Source: Nereocystis luetkeana
Taxonomy: Eukaryota; Sar; Phaeophyceae; Laminariales; Laminariaceae
NCBI GenBank assembly: GCA_031213475.1
Contig: JARUPZ010000007.1
Coordinates: 6,319,586-6,383,585, forward strand
Reading direction: 5' to 3'
DNA: 64,000 nt
The notes under the pieces are model-generated. The model was not told where the DNA came from. It worked only from the letters and a program-made list of their open reading frames with translations, and made no database searches. The translations under genes and the position numbers were made by a program. Below, piece by piece: positions 23,201 through 31,179 of this stretch (its first letter is position 1; every line of letters starts with the position of its first letter).

Positions 23201-25901
23201 CACATCGGTTTTTCCCGATCCCTAGCGATCGTTTCCTTTTCGTTGGTCCAAACTTTGGTCATGAAGGGGATACGTGCATGTTATAAGCTTACAAGCGGGC
23301 AATTTAGGCTTTCGAATCCTCCGATTTTGGATTTTTCAGGTGGGTCCCCCGATTTTGAGGGCACCCCGTGACGAGCCTATCGGGCCAAAACGAGCGCTCT
23401 TAACCTGTTTAGGGCCGCACTCCCGTTTCGGGGACAAAGTGCTCCACACATATTTACAGTACAGATCATGATCTATCTATATATCTATCTATCTGCAGAG
23501 AGAGAGATGATCTATTATAGTTCCCTCACCTGCCGTTTTGAGAGGCTGTAAAGGATTTGCCGTACAGGGCAGATCCAACCCAACAAGTATGTGCTATATA
23601 TACTGTAGATCGTGCAGGCTATACGGGTCCTACCCGTCAACGTGAGCTACATTAGATACATGAACCATACCAAAAGGGGAATATATTAACTCTCTGCCTT
23701 GGAAATATGTAGATGATGTGGTAGGAATGATCTATCTGAGGTGTGAACTACTTGGAATTGGGATCATATATATAATATATATATATATATATATCTATAT
23801 ATATATATATATATATTATATGTGCGTGTGCAGTGCAGTGCAGTACCATCAATAACAGGGTTAGCTACAGATTTGCTCTCACCCGTAGACGAAAAGCGCA
23901 TTGATTGGTATTTTACACCGGAGTAACAGCAAAGACGCGGAAGACTACCAGAGTTAGCAGGTCTGTTAGATGCGGGAGACTTCATGACGTACAGCAGTAG
24001 TGTTATATTAATATTAATTGTAGCTCTGCTGACTGAAGACTGACGTGCAGTGCCCCTGGCGGTATGTACCAGGTACATGTTTTATCTGTGCGATAACCTC
24101 GTAGTTACTCCGGCCAAGAACAGGCTTCCGGGGAGGACGTTCGTGCTCGTTCACATGCACTCCTGCTGCTGCTGCTGCTGCTGTAGAAACAGACATATAT
24201 TAATATACCGTGTAATATATAGCAGGTGCCTTGCCGCTGCTGAGTCGCCCCCCCCCCTCAATCCTCAACCATGGAAGATATGGCGAGTCGGACCAAAAGA
24301 GTCAGACCAATCAGACGTGAGGGGCGGATAGATTTTGGGGTGACGACAACTGCCGCAGCATATAATATGCCTACTTTTTTGTTTGTTTAACAAATCTCGC
24401 TGCCTGTACACACGTGTGCACAGGCAGCGAGATGTGTTATGTACAGCAGTAACTCAACTGTGTGAAGACCCTACTGCTGCTGCTGCTGCTGTAAGTTTTT
24501 TTTTTTTCTCGCCCGTTCGCCGGAGGATTTTCTGAAAAATGGAAAGCTGGAGAGCATATTGTTATTATATATCACCAGGTAGGAGAGATTGAGACCGGCG
24601 CCAAGAATAGTGTCGGTGGTTTTGTTGTGAGGGGCAATTAATAGGCGTTTTGGTTTGTATTCTGGGGGTTGGAAGAATGGACTTGGTGCAATAATGTGTC
24701 TCGACAACTTTCGTTCGTGGCTCCAAAAATGGCCACGTTCTCATCCTACTGTGTGATGATGTAGAGCGACTGGCGTCCTAAACAGCAGAGAATGTCGTTA
24801 CGTAGAAGGGAAGTCCAAAGGCTGGGGGTAGTAAGTCGTAGGTATTGCGATGCAAGTGAGCAAGTCGTGCATCCAAGCATAATGCCGAAAATAAAGACAA
24901 GGCGTGCCGACTTTTGTTGTTTTCTCAAGCGCTATCTTACCCTGCCTGATACACGCTTAAGGATAGCTTATTAAAACGTGGGTGGCGCTTTAACCACTTT
25001 AGAACCGCAGTCCCGTTTTGGGGACAAACTACTTGAAATTTGAGTGGTTTGTCCCCAACACGGGACTGCGGTTCTAAAAGGGTTAAAGGAGTTGTACGTA
25101 AATTGGCGTTGATTGTTTTTTGGTGGTGTATAAACATGACAACGTGTGTGGTGTAAAATGTTGTATGGTGTGTGTTTTCACATTAAACCGGTCTTTCTAC
25201 CCGTCGACATCCAGCACAACCAGTGTCCGAGCCGATTTCTTCAATCCTAGAGAGATATAACATGATATGATACGATGTCATATAATACCATAAAACAGGC
25301 ATAACTGCTGTGAAGATTCGAATTACGACCTCTGCTCTATCTCCCGGTACGACGTAAGCGTATTATATAATTAGGATATGGTATGAGCTGATGTATGGTA
25401 AGATGTTACATCATGTGATGATATGATATGCCCTGTCTGTTCGCGTGTTCTACCATTCTGCCAGCACCGTTGGATGCGGTATCCACTTGGTACTCCCACA
25501 AGAGCGATCAAGCCGAACAATGCCAGCTGCTGCTGTCAAAAGTGTACTACATACGTACGACCGATACGTACTCAGCCGAAGAATAATGAACCATAACGCC
25601 TAATTTTCTCTACAACAACAAACTGCATGCATGTTATCATATCGGTTCCCGATCCCTAATAATTCCTTCCATTGTACCAGGTAATACATACGATGTGCTT
25701 TTTTTTTTTCAACATTCCGCCGCGCCGTCTACCTTGAACTTGATCGCCTCCTTCCATTCGCGCGCTCAGGGTGAAATCCTCGCTCCTGGAGACGTGGTGG
25801 AGATCATCGAGCGATTCACGCCCCTACGAGAAGTGGGGGGGGTAGTGTACTTCAAGCTAGCCGATGGCCGGGGATGGATACCGGCCAGGGTCGGGGTTTA
25901 G
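299..25901 (+). CDS. Myosin heavy chain with PH and SH3-like tail (3' part, 17 exons)
   Basis: This is an actin-based motor protein; the window starts in an intron, so most of the motor lies upstream. Exons: 299-398, 942-1031, 1672-1851, 3193-3372, 3981-4102, 4486-4642, 5642-5835, 6405-6645, 7539-7669, 8789-8924, 9564-9683, 11808-11882, 13422-13549, 15262-15391, 17812-17936, 20086-20164, 25770-25901. All introns are GT-AG, phases match, and the spliced frame gives 772 codons plus TAG. Visible residues 1-80 are the end of the motor and converter (YVVEQLQCLGILQTCEVLK, GRTRVFFRAGQISTLQRIL). Residues about 124-460 are Ala/Glu/Lys-rich with coiled-coil character, 511-609 form a PH domain, and about 640-690 and 720-772 form two SH3-like modules, each with a DDRGW or DGRGW core. 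I see no canonical IQ motif. PH domains usually bind phosphoinositides, so a membrane-linked motor is inferred. The myosin class is not assignable without the motor. Confidence -1.
521..650 (+). repeat. Poly(G)-linked dispersed repeat, copy 1
   Basis: Begins after a 20-base G run (501-520). Core CTCATGCATGGCCGTAGTCG, CCTCGCATCCCTACAATGCC, GGGTTTTCACCGACCAGGCA. Shared with 7.0 and 19.8 kb. Intronic. Confidence -1.
942..1031 (+). CDS. Myosin exon (motor C-terminal part)
   Basis: Begins VLGSNAAEAEKLF in phase with the preceding exon's LKE and ends at AFE before donor GTACGC. Thirty codons, phase 0 on both sides. Confidence -1.
1672..1851 (+). CDS. Myosin exon (converter and start of neck)
   Basis: Contains FRLGRTRVFFRAGQISTLQR, the diagnostic end of the myosin converter, followed by a helical Ala/Lys-rich stretch without a clear IQ motif. 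Sixty codons, phase 0. A 19-base C run at 1607-1625 lies 47 bases before the acceptor. Confidence -1.
1871..1998 (+). repeat. (GTGCT)n pentanucleotide microsatellite
   Basis: About 25 perfect units just inside the intron after the exon ending at 1851. Confidence -1.
2843..2930 (+). pseudogene. Relic duplicate of the 3193 exon start
   Basis: CGCGAGGATGCAGAAGGCG here matches the acceptor and start of the exon at 3187-3260 (CGCGAGGGTGCAGAAGGCG), and the next 30 bases remain alignable with small indels (GACGCC.AA.AAGC, CCTCCGAC). The frame decays afterwards. Probably a local duplication; a MITE-1 copy lies between the two. Confidence -1.
3004..3110 (+). mobile_element. MITE-1 copy, TA target duplication
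   Basis: Terminal inverted repeats start TTACGGGGGACC and end GGTCCCCCGTAA, about 30 bp with one or two mismatches, flanked by TA on both sides (3002-3003, 3111-3112). A TA duplication fits a Tc1/mariner-type non-autonomous element. Intronic. Confidence -1.
3193..3372 (+). CDS. Myosin exon (acidic linker)
   Basis: Sixty codons, phase 0. It encodes an acidic segment (EPDSDDESESRGRRR) and then a helical part (EEQLRPIVSAAKRARAAG). The first bases of the exon and its acceptor have a decayed relative about 340 bp upstream. Confidence -1.
3981..4102 (+). CDS. Myosin exon (coiled-coil region)
   Basis: Acceptor GCCGCAG at 3974-3980 is preceded by a long C run (3896-3912). It encodes VHDLLQAVDEDEIGTHAKG and ends in phase 2 (GA), using the GT inside GAGTGAGAT; reading on would hit TGA at once. 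Confidence -1.
4222..4450 (+). repeat. CCTT/CCCT homopyrimidine microsatellite
   Basis: Pure pyrimidine on the + strand over most of its 230 bp, ending about 35 bp before the acceptor at 4484-4485. Can form triplex DNA in principle. Confidence -1.
4486..4642 (+). CDS. Myosin exon (coiled coil)
   Basis: Starts in phase 2 (A completes GAA) and encodes heptad-rich sequence such as LRELEDGLRKLKAAFKEVK. The acceptor CCTTCAG follows a 230-bp CCTT/CCCT pyrimidine microsatellite. Confidence -1.
5327..5431 (+). mobile_element. MITE-1 copy
   Basis: Same ends and same internal order (ATATTGTTAGTAAAAAT-type core) as the 3004 copy, with TA at 5325-5326 and 5432-5433. Confidence -1.
5642..5835 (+). CDS. 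Myosin exon (coiled coil)
   Basis: Encodes VEKTEEMTAAATSKASDVE and onward, rich in Ala, Gln and Lys, ending in phase 2 (AG) before GTGAGC. A MITE-1 copy lies about 210 bp upstream of the acceptor. Confidence -1.
6405..6645 (+). CDS. Myosin exon (Glu/Ala-rich, polyalanine)
   Basis: The first base completes AGC. It encodes EEEEKAREAKMAEAERQEL and then an alanine run from GCT/GCC codons at about 6544-6600, probably a length-variable trinucleotide tract. Ends AAK before GTACGT. Confidence -1.
6972..7150 (-). repeat. Poly(G)-linked dispersed repeat, copy 2 (inverted)
   Basis: Reverse complement of the same core (GGCATTGTAGGGGTGCGAGG, CTACGGCCATGCATGAGA). Includes CGCGCTTGGTGCAAGCAATG, shared with the 19.8-kb copy. 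A C-rich run follows, as expected for an inverted poly(G)-linked copy. Confidence -1.
7385..7516 (+). repeat. CTGT/CTGC tetranucleotide microsatellite
   Basis: Interleaved TCTGTCTG and CCTGCCTG units ending about 20 bp before the acceptor at 7537-7538. Confidence -1.
7539..7669 (+). CDS. Myosin exon (basic Ser/Arg linker)
   Basis: Encodes LEDVHIVNPAPSEAP then MRRRSESVKNILSSQS, a possible phosphorylated linker (RRRSES, inference only). Ends in phase 2 (AG). The acceptor CCCTTAG follows a CTGT/CTGC microsatellite. Confidence -1.
7978..8201 (+). repeat. (TAG)n microsatellite with periodic TGA variants
   Basis: About 75 trinucleotides interrupted by GTGATAG at several points. Explains the long poly-Val, poly-Tyr and poly-Thr pseudo-ORFs here. 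Confidence -1.
8789..8924 (+). CDS. Myosin exon (linker before PH)
   Basis: Starts in phase 2 (C completes AGC). It encodes PPPKSREEKEAGLSN and FEKVFAEALEGGHVE and leads into the PH domain. Upstream is a 21-base C run at 8634-8654. Confidence -1.
9564..9683 (+). CDS. Myosin exon (PH domain, strands 1-3)
   Basis: Encodes GYLMKQKRFTARWKSYYF and LEDGYLTHYENK, the typical first strands of a PH domain (GxLxK, then KxxxFxL). Forty codons, phase 0. A 21-base C run (9518-9538) ends 25 bases before the acceptor. Confidence -1.
9782..9893 (+). mobile_element. MITE-1 copy with internal CCTGGTA insertion
   Basis: TA flanks at 9780-9781 and 9894-9895. Relative to other copies it has 7 extra bases, turning a TA into TACCTGGTA (9837-9845). 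Confidence -1.
10665..10735 (+). repeat. (AATC)n microsatellite
   Basis: CAATCAATCAATCAACC units, intronic. Confidence -1.
11580..11700 (+). repeat. Imperfect (GGTTC)n microsatellite
   Basis: GGTTCGGTTCGGTTCGAATC and diverged units, 110 bp before the acceptor of the second PH exon. Confidence -1.
11808..11882 (+). CDS. Myosin exon (PH domain, middle strands)
   Basis: Twenty-five codons, phase 0: VLTLTSASTTAFTNTKCCF then CVRTGQ. The flanking introns are 2.1 and 1.5 kb. Confidence -1.
12005..13040 (+). repeat. Minisatellite, ~100 bp period, about 10 degenerate units
   Basis: Each unit contains TTGACGGCTGTCCGTCAAG, then GTTTTGACCCGTCAA, then CTTTAGTGTGGAGAG. Unit landmarks lie near 12011, 12241, 12344, 12452, 12549, 12653, 12752, 12847, 12938 and 13023. 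One unit is split by a MITE. The half-palindromic TTGACGG...CCGTCAA is kept in most units. Intronic. Confidence -1.
12067..12219. mobile_element. PIF/Harbinger-type MITE (Tourist-like), TAA duplication
   Basis: 153-bp hairpin with ends GGGTCAATCTTAACGAGGA and its near-complement. Arms run about 60 bp (TTTTTTAGGTTTATTTCAGT). TAA occurs on both sides (12064-12066, 12220-12222). It sits inside one unit of the 100-bp minisatellite. Confidence -1.
13422..13549 (+). CDS. Myosin exon (PH domain C-terminal helix)
   Basis: I chose the acceptor CAAGCAG at 13415-13421. It is in phase with CVRTGQ and gives SAWFLISKDHDTMTMWMTAI, the expected last strand and C-terminal helix (conserved Trp). The earlier AG at 13350-13351 would break the frame. 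Ends in phase 2 (GG). Confidence -1.
13560..13900 (+). repeat. Minisatellite with TATCACAC...GGGTGA units
   Basis: Degenerate units of about 65 bp with ATATCACACCCCCTGGGG, TGAATTTCCGGGTATA and TATCACACGGGTGATAGG. Directly follows the last PH exon, in the intron. Confidence -1.
14075..14460 (+). repeat. Degenerate tandem repeat with CACACGTGTTA core
   Basis: Repeated CACGTGTGTTACTGGTATG and TGGTGGTACGTGTTATTCTA segments, ending in paired TACCTGGTACCAGGTACC palindromes near 14420. Intronic. Confidence -1.
14891..15003 (-). mobile_element. MITE-1 copy, degenerate, reverse orientation
   Basis: Left end TTACGGGGGACC is intact and the right end is decayed (ACCCTCCGTAG). TACCTGGTA at 14982-14990 replaces the TA of the usual AACTATGGTCC. 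Confidence -1.
15262..15391 (+). CDS. Myosin exon (start of first SH3-like module)
   Basis: Acceptor GTGACAG; G completes GGG. It encodes GRFFYGMPESGASQWIYTHP and IFPMEVIEVTQ. The last strand continues in the next exon. Confidence -1.
15540..15770 (+). repeat. Minisatellite, ~75 bp period
   Basis: Three to four units with AAGCCACTAAAACTA and TGTCACACC, then TAATTCCAAGTATT. One unit carries TACTGTA (15672-15678) where its neighbour has TA (15618-15619). Confidence -1.
16508..16612 (-). mobile_element. MITE-1 copy, reverse orientation
   Basis: TTACGGGGGACCATAGTTAA at the left, GGTCCTATTAACTATGGTCC at the right, core in the opposite direction (TTTTTACTAACAATATT). The right terminus carries a substitution (GTCCGCCG). 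Confidence -1.
17238..17349 (+). mobile_element. MITE-1 copy with CCTGGTA insertion
   Basis: Ends TTACGGGCGACC and GGTCCCCTGTAG. TACCTGGTA at 17295-17303 stands beside the position where the 9782 copy also has it. Confidence -1.
17812..17936 (+). CDS. Myosin exon (first SH3-like module, DDRGW core)
   Basis: Encodes LLPMGDMLYLRIADDRGW and onward. It ends in phase 2 (AA) at GTGAGA, because reading on gives AAG TGA. A CGTCA/GACAT microsatellite directly precedes the acceptor. Confidence -1.
18194..18282. mobile_element. MITE-2 copy, TTAA type
   Basis: Near-perfect hairpin: CCCTCTTAGGACCGCAG paired with CTGCGGTTCAAACAGGG around GTTTTGGGGACAAAC. TTAA lies on the left (18190-18193) and TTAT on the right. 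TTAA duplication and CCC ends resemble piggyBac-type elements. Confidence -1.
18754..18858 (-). mobile_element. MITE-1 copy, reverse orientation
   Basis: Both termini are intact (TTACGGGGGACC, GGTCCCCCGTAA) and the right flank is TA. Confidence -1.
19753..19900 (+). repeat. Poly(G)-linked dispersed repeat, copy 3
   Basis: Same core, with G runs on both sides (19736-19752 and 19902-19918). Confidence -1.
20086..20164 (+). CDS. Myosin exon (link between SH3-like modules)
   Basis: Acceptor AAACAG; G completes AAG. It encodes RMYTLPKSLDPTTHVLCGP then SVQSEVT, donor GTGAGT. The next intron is the longest seen (5.6 kb). Confidence -1.
21516..22045 (+). repeat. (GTT)n-linked dispersed repeat, copy 1
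   Basis: Short (GTT)n, then TTCTCACATTAACTCAC, GACAGGCTCCAATAACTC and TGGAGTGGAAG. It shares ACACCAGGGAAGCAAAAA (22024-22041) with the 55.5-kb copy, so the repeat is about 500 bp or two linked pieces. Intronic. Confidence -1.
22138..22244 (-). mobile_element. MITE-1 copy, degenerate
   Basis: Left CTACGGGGGGGCATATCAAA, right GGTCCTATTTACTATGGTGC. Core in reverse orientation. Older copy by its mismatches. Confidence -1.
22997..23230 (+). repeat. Direct repeat, first copy
   Basis: GTCTGTTCGCGTGTTCTACC ... ATGAACCATAACGCCTA ... CCCGATCCCTA; matched by 25435-25665, 2.4 kb downstream in the same intron, with scattered differences. Confidence -1.
23404..23443 (+). mobile_element. MITE-2 left arm only
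   Basis: TTAA (23400-23403), then CTGTTTAGGGCCGCACTCCC and GTTTCGGGGACAAAG; no right arm follows. A truncated copy. Confidence -1.
24994..25082. mobile_element. MITE-2 copy with exact TTAA flanks
   Basis: Arms GAACCGCAGTCCCGTTTTGG and its complement enclose the loop CTTGAAATTTGAG. TTAA at 24990-24993 and 25083-25086. Confidence -1.
25168..25262 (+). repeat. Foldback repeat with GTCGACATCCAGCA core, copy 1
   Basis: TTTTCACATTAAACCGG, then TACCCGTCGACATCCAGCAC and AACCAGTGTCCGAGCCG. Keeps the uninterrupted CACATTAAACCG that is split by MITE-2 at 48.75 kb. Confidence -1.
25435..25665 (+). repeat. Direct repeat, second copy
   Basis: Diverged copy of 22997-23230, ending about 100 bp before the terminal myosin exon. 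Confidence -1.
25770..25901 (+). CDS. Myosin terminal exon (second SH3-like module)
   Basis: Encodes GEILAPGDVVEIIERF, then VYFKLADGRGWIPARVGV and TAG. It mirrors the first module (xGDxxxI...Y.K.ADGRGW). Confidence -1.
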   Translation, partial: GEILAPGDVVEIIERFTPLREVGGVVYFKLADGRGWIPARVGV

Positions 25902-28900
25902 TGACGGCGGAGGGGGGACGGAGAAAACCCCTCGTGGGAAGGCCTCATCCGAGGCAGTCTGATACTTGAGCTAAAGCAGTAGATCAGTCAACGAGTCAGC
26001 AAGCCTCTGCTTCTTGTTCGAACGAAGAAATAAACGAGAGGATGAGTTGAGACTGCTCCGGAGGGGGGGGGGGGGGGGGGGGGAGCCCGCGTGGTGTTAC
26101 GATACGAGTAGTTCGACTTTCGGCTGCTGCTGCTGCTGTGCCCTGTCGACCGGAATGGCGATGATAGGAAGAGGAGGAGGAGGAGGAGCGATAACGGCCG
26201 CAAGCAGTACTGAACGGGAAGTGCGCTCACGGCTGGAGTTTGTTTTTGTAAGCGTTACCTTTTGGGAGGGGGGGGGGTCGTACTTTCCGACTTCGTTTGA
26301 TGTGACGACAAGTTATAGGGGGGCGTTGTCGTTACCGCCGTAGGAAAATTCGAGCGTTTGCACGATTTGAGTGCGAAGCGCCCAATGGGTTTTTGTAGGT
26401 GTTGGGTAGGATACACTCCGTAGCGCCGCGGTAAATGGTATTCTGTGGTCTGCGCGCGGTGTTTTTTTTTTTGTGACGCGTGGTGTGTTCTGCGCGTGTG
26501 GAGATCTCAAAACAGCAGCTGTGACTTTGTGTTGGTCAGCGCCTGCCTCGTACTCGTAGCAACTTTGGAGTTTGCAAGTGGTATTTATGCCGTCACGTGT
26601 TGCCTCCATGTTTGAAGCTTGAGCACGGACCGCGAGACGGTTGGGTTGACAGTTAAAATGTTCGGAAGGCAGCCATTAGCAGTAGAAGTTGTTATCCTTG
26701 ACGGGAAAAAAAAGCCCGAACAAAGGGTATTGAATCCACCTCCTTCTCTCCTTCGATTTATCATCCATGTTCTTGCGCGACATTAAATGTAGCAAGTAGC
26801 TGTCTGCAACGGCTTGGGTGGGACTCTCGAGCTCTCTGTGACACGAGCAGTCTCTTATGATACGAGCAGCTCTGAAGCTAGAGCTCGCTACTAGTGAAGA
26901 GCTCTAGAGCCACGTACCTGGTCACGCACCTAGACGGCGACACTGCTGCAGTTTCCGAAGATTGTCTTTCTTCGCTCTCTGATTTTTTTGTTTCTTCTTG
27001 CTTTTTGTTGTTGTCGTTGTTGTTGTCATTGTGGCATGCCGCCGTAGGGTTCGTGGACATTCACATCCACCGGTCCAGGTTGTACGACTGCTAAAAAGTA
27101 TTCCACACTCGAAATTCCGACTGTTTTGTTCCCGAGATGGATGCGGTTCTGAAGGAGATTTTTGAGGCACATTTGACGGCCACGCAGGGCGGTCGGTCAT
27201 GATTGAGGCGTGTTTTTCAGAAAGCGCGGTGTGTTTTTTTTTCTTCGTGTTCTGGCTCGCGCACGCTATATACAGACAGGTATAATATAGTGAGTGCAGT
27301 AGTCACGTACTGCTGTAGCGCCACGTACTTCGATACCTGTATACCGGTATCTCGTACCAAAACAAGCAAGGGGGGGTTTAGATCGACCCCGGGGTGGGCG
27401 GGTGGGGTCAGCCCGGGCGATTCTATAATTTGATACCGCTATACCAGTGTCGGGTAAGGTTAACTTTCTCATATATACTGCGAGGATAATCAAATTATGA
27501 AGTATGTACGAATGTACCACTCTGAACGATGTAATCCCCGGTTGAACGCTTGGAGTTGGTATCAAAGGAGGCTTATATTTGCGGTCAGAGTGTTATGTAG
27601 GTGGGGATGAAACCGAGTCATCCAAGTTTTTGACGAGGCGTTTTGCTCCTCTGGTTTCGCCCTGTTTTCCTTGGTGTGTGGTGTGATTTTTATATATAAC
27701 TTCACTGCTGTCAGTCAGTCAGTCAGTCCGGACAGAGCCTTTATTGAGAAAGAAGCAATTGGTCCCCAATCTCCTTAGCGGGTGATTGTCGTTCTCTGAG
27801 CGGTTCTGATGCGTGGCCAAAGTTCACTCAGCCCAGCCTCTGTTCTTGCAAGAGAGACAGACGCACAGGGTCATTATTATACGCGTAGGGGAGTTTGGAG
27901 ATCGAACGCTCTTGGTGCTGCTTTCTGGCTCTTGACTTTGTGCACTGACTAGACTGCCTCTTGGCTGGTTTGGCTGGCTGTGGTGTGAATGCTTCTCGGC
28001 GATGCACTACTGTGCCACCGTGAGAGAGAGAGAGAGAGCCATGCGCCGAAAATCGTTCGATATGTTTGCCCCGAGCTTTCCCGACTCTCCCTATCAAGCC
28101 ACTTTTTTTGGCGCGATCGTTTCAGGGCTGTCAAAGTGTGAACGGACGCACCAGGTACAATGACCAGGTATGCCTGGTATTACGAGCACAGCTTTTAGAT
28201 AGAACTCCATTCTTTGTAAGCCACACTTCAAGCCGCAGGAACACATCGTACACGAAAAACGAAAGACGGCAAGAAATCACTTGTTCGTAGTATAGGAAAG
28301 GTGCGTGCACCCACGTTTTATTTATGCGACGAACTACTTGAAATTAGAGCGGGATTATTTTTGCAGCAGTGAAACGGAAAGGGTTGATTGAGAACCGGTT
28401 AATTGGTTTACGCTATTAATATGTATATCGCAATCGAGGCTCGCGCGCGCCTTGCTTTCTTTCTCTCCGAGTCGAGACAAAAAAATGTGTTTGTGCAACC
28501 ATTTTTTTTTTTTTTAAGTCAACACAATCCAGTGACGATGTTTTTCACGTCATTTTTTTTTCTGTCAGGAGGTTCAGTGCAAATGTGCAATGTGCAATGC
28601 GAGATGTAAACATATTATTTGTGCTATATTTTTTTGTTATTTTATTTTTCCTTGTTCGTGCAGGCAGCGGTTCTGAAGGTTCGAGATTGCAACCGGGAAG
28701 GACACAAAGTGACGTAATGCTCCGCAGGGAACACCGCTTAGAAGCAGCCACCATTACTCTCCAAGGAATAAAAAACGGCTCAGGAGAACACGCTGACTGC
28801 CCACTGACTGCCTAAATACGTACGCGTGTTTACATAATAGTACGTACTCTGTATAATGTTGAAGCGTTCCTGGCCTTCAAAACTTCAAAATCAACTCAAG

Positions 28901-30214
28901 GCATTCCCTCACATACATTCGTATACTGCTGTCGTCGTTGTTAAGCGGATTCCGAACAGGACAGAATGGCGTATACAAAAATAATGCGGTTTCGGGTGGA
29001 GGGTGGGGATTTGCGGACGGTATTTGTCCGTATTTGACAAGACATGAACAAGCAAATTCGGGTGTGTTGGCGCAAAGTAACCGCTAGTCATATTATACGG
29101 GCATTATATGGACGTGCACCCTCATTTTGGCGACATTCTACTTGAAAATAGTGAGGGGCGACAAACTACTCGGAGTTACGAGCGTTGAAGCGATAAACTA
29201 CTCGGAATTAGTGTCGGGGCGGCCCTCTACTGCTGCGAAAGAGTGTACCAGGTAGGGGGCGGGAAACTACCGCTACTTGGAAATTGGAATTAGTGTGAGA
29301 AAAAATGGCGGCGGCGGCTTTCCATTCAGCCGACGTCATTCACGTACGTATATATCGTACACCTGGAAGCAGATTGCCGCTCAATATGCGACACGAGCTT
29401 GACTCGGCAACAAGGCGATAGGAGCACTTGAAACTGGAAACCCATTCATTTGCAACGTACGAGTAGCTGACGTGATGCTTTTCTGAAAAAAAAAAAAAAA
29501 AAAAAAGCTTCACAGAAAGTTTTTATTCTGCTTGTGTGCTCTGTCCGATCTTTCGGCGGCGAGGCAGTTGGCTGCATTCAGTCATTAAGTCTTTCAGTGA
29601 AATCTCGAGACCCATTAGTACCCTTTGTAGTACCTAGCTGCCCACGATACGGAAAAGACCAAAACAGAAACCAGCCTGCTCCGCCCGAACCACGAACCAC
29701 AATCATCATGGGTTCCCCCAATCCCCCCCCTTCCTGCCCCCCCTCATCCTCTCTTGGGGGGCTCCCCTCCCCCCCTCCCTCCGGCAACACCGAGTGACGG
29801 TGCGAAACTTGGCTCAAGGAGTTCCTGCACTAGTAGCGACAAGTGTGAGGGGGGGGGGGGGGGGGGAGGGCACCAAAGCTGCTTACGCACGACAAATCAA
29901 AGAAAGCCCCGTGGACGTGGATTAACCTCATACAGAGGCAAATAGGGCTCAGGTAATATATATAGTACATAAGTCTACACTACCGATATTACGTGCTACA
30001 TACCCCATACCTCCCCCCCTCCCCCCCCCGCGCCTCTCGTAACAAAGACTCCCACAAGCTCCGTCAGCCATAGGCCCCACGCACGCCGTAAGCAACCCTA
30101 AGTTAGGGCAAAAGACCGGTACGACGGTATATAATTGTGGGAGCGGCTATGCACTGAAGCTTGTGTGGAACACACCCTTTTCAAAATAAGAAATCTAGCC
30201 TGGGCCTTTACTTT

Positions 30215-30385
30215 ATCCCGGTTTCTTATTGGAGGGCCGGTACTGCGGGCCAATATCCCGGTTTGTTATCCGAGGGTTGGTACTGCGGGTCATTTTCCCG
30301 GTTTCTTATGGGAGGGTCGGTTAGGTACCGCGCGCGGGGTCCACTATCATCCCCGTTTTTTTTATGGGAGGGCCGGATACTGCTG
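30215..30385 (+). repeat. Minisatellite, ~53 bp period, about 4 units
   Basis: Repeats of CCCGGTTTCTTATGGGAGGG followed by CCGGTACTGCGGG. Intergenic. Confidence -1.
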
Positions 30386-31089
30386 ACTGCGATGCAAGCG
30401 AAGCCCTTTTAACGTGCAGAATTACTGTTACTGGTTATATTATACTTTTAATTCTAAAGTCGTACCGGTAGCACGCCCTAAAAAGCCACCGCCGCCGCCG
30501 CCACCGCCGCTGCTGCTGCCTACAGATAAAACAAACCTCTCTAGGTTACTTTTCACGCGGTCGATTCACCTACTATTTAGGCTGTCGACATCTGTCTGTC
30601 TATCGCTCGACATCTGTCTACTCGTAGGCTCTATAGCAGTGCTCTATAGCAGTACTCCTCCAGCAGTGCAGCCAGTCGGTGCCCAACCAACACAACAGTT
30701 CGTTACTCACGCTCAGGAGAGGAAAAACAAAAACAAAAAAAACGCTGTGCTGGTCGTGGTGGCGGAGGACTGGATAAGAAACAATTAACAGAGGCAAACC
30801 CTGTACACTTTTTATACCTCCCGACAAATGAAGAAATCCTACCGCACACAACGATACGACCTTCGAGACGTCGCCCGCCCGCCCGCCCGCCCGCGCGATG
30901 AAAAAAAAGCGCACGACACTCAAGTTGACCTACCTCGCGGCAAGCTACGGCTGCACAGGTACATATATACTACCAGGTACCTGGTATGTAGATAATACGA
31001 ACTAAAGCACGGGTACATGCATGTCTTATATTATGTATACGCAGTTGTGCTTCGGATCAACTCCTGCAACTCTCGCGAGACCAACTTAA

Positions 31090-31179
31090 CTCTTTTAGGA
31101 CCCCGGTCCCGTTTTGGGGACAAATCAGTTGGAAAATAGACTGGTTTGTCCCCAAATCGGGACTGCGGTACTGAAGGGG
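31090..31179. mobile_element. MITE-2 copy with exact TTAA flanks
   Basis: TTAA at 31086-31089 and 31180-31183. Arms CCCGTTTTGGGGACAAA and TTTGTCCCCAAATCGGG. Intergenic, downstream of the myosin. Confidence -1.

Larger units (their letters stand above)
20165..25769 (+). other. Longest myosin intron (5.6 kb)
   Basis: Donor GTGAGT, acceptor GCGCTCAG. Besides the repeats listed separately it holds (AT)n near 23770-23820 and CTG-rich bits at 24165 and 24477. I see no exon-like frame in phase with its neighbours. Confidence -1.
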
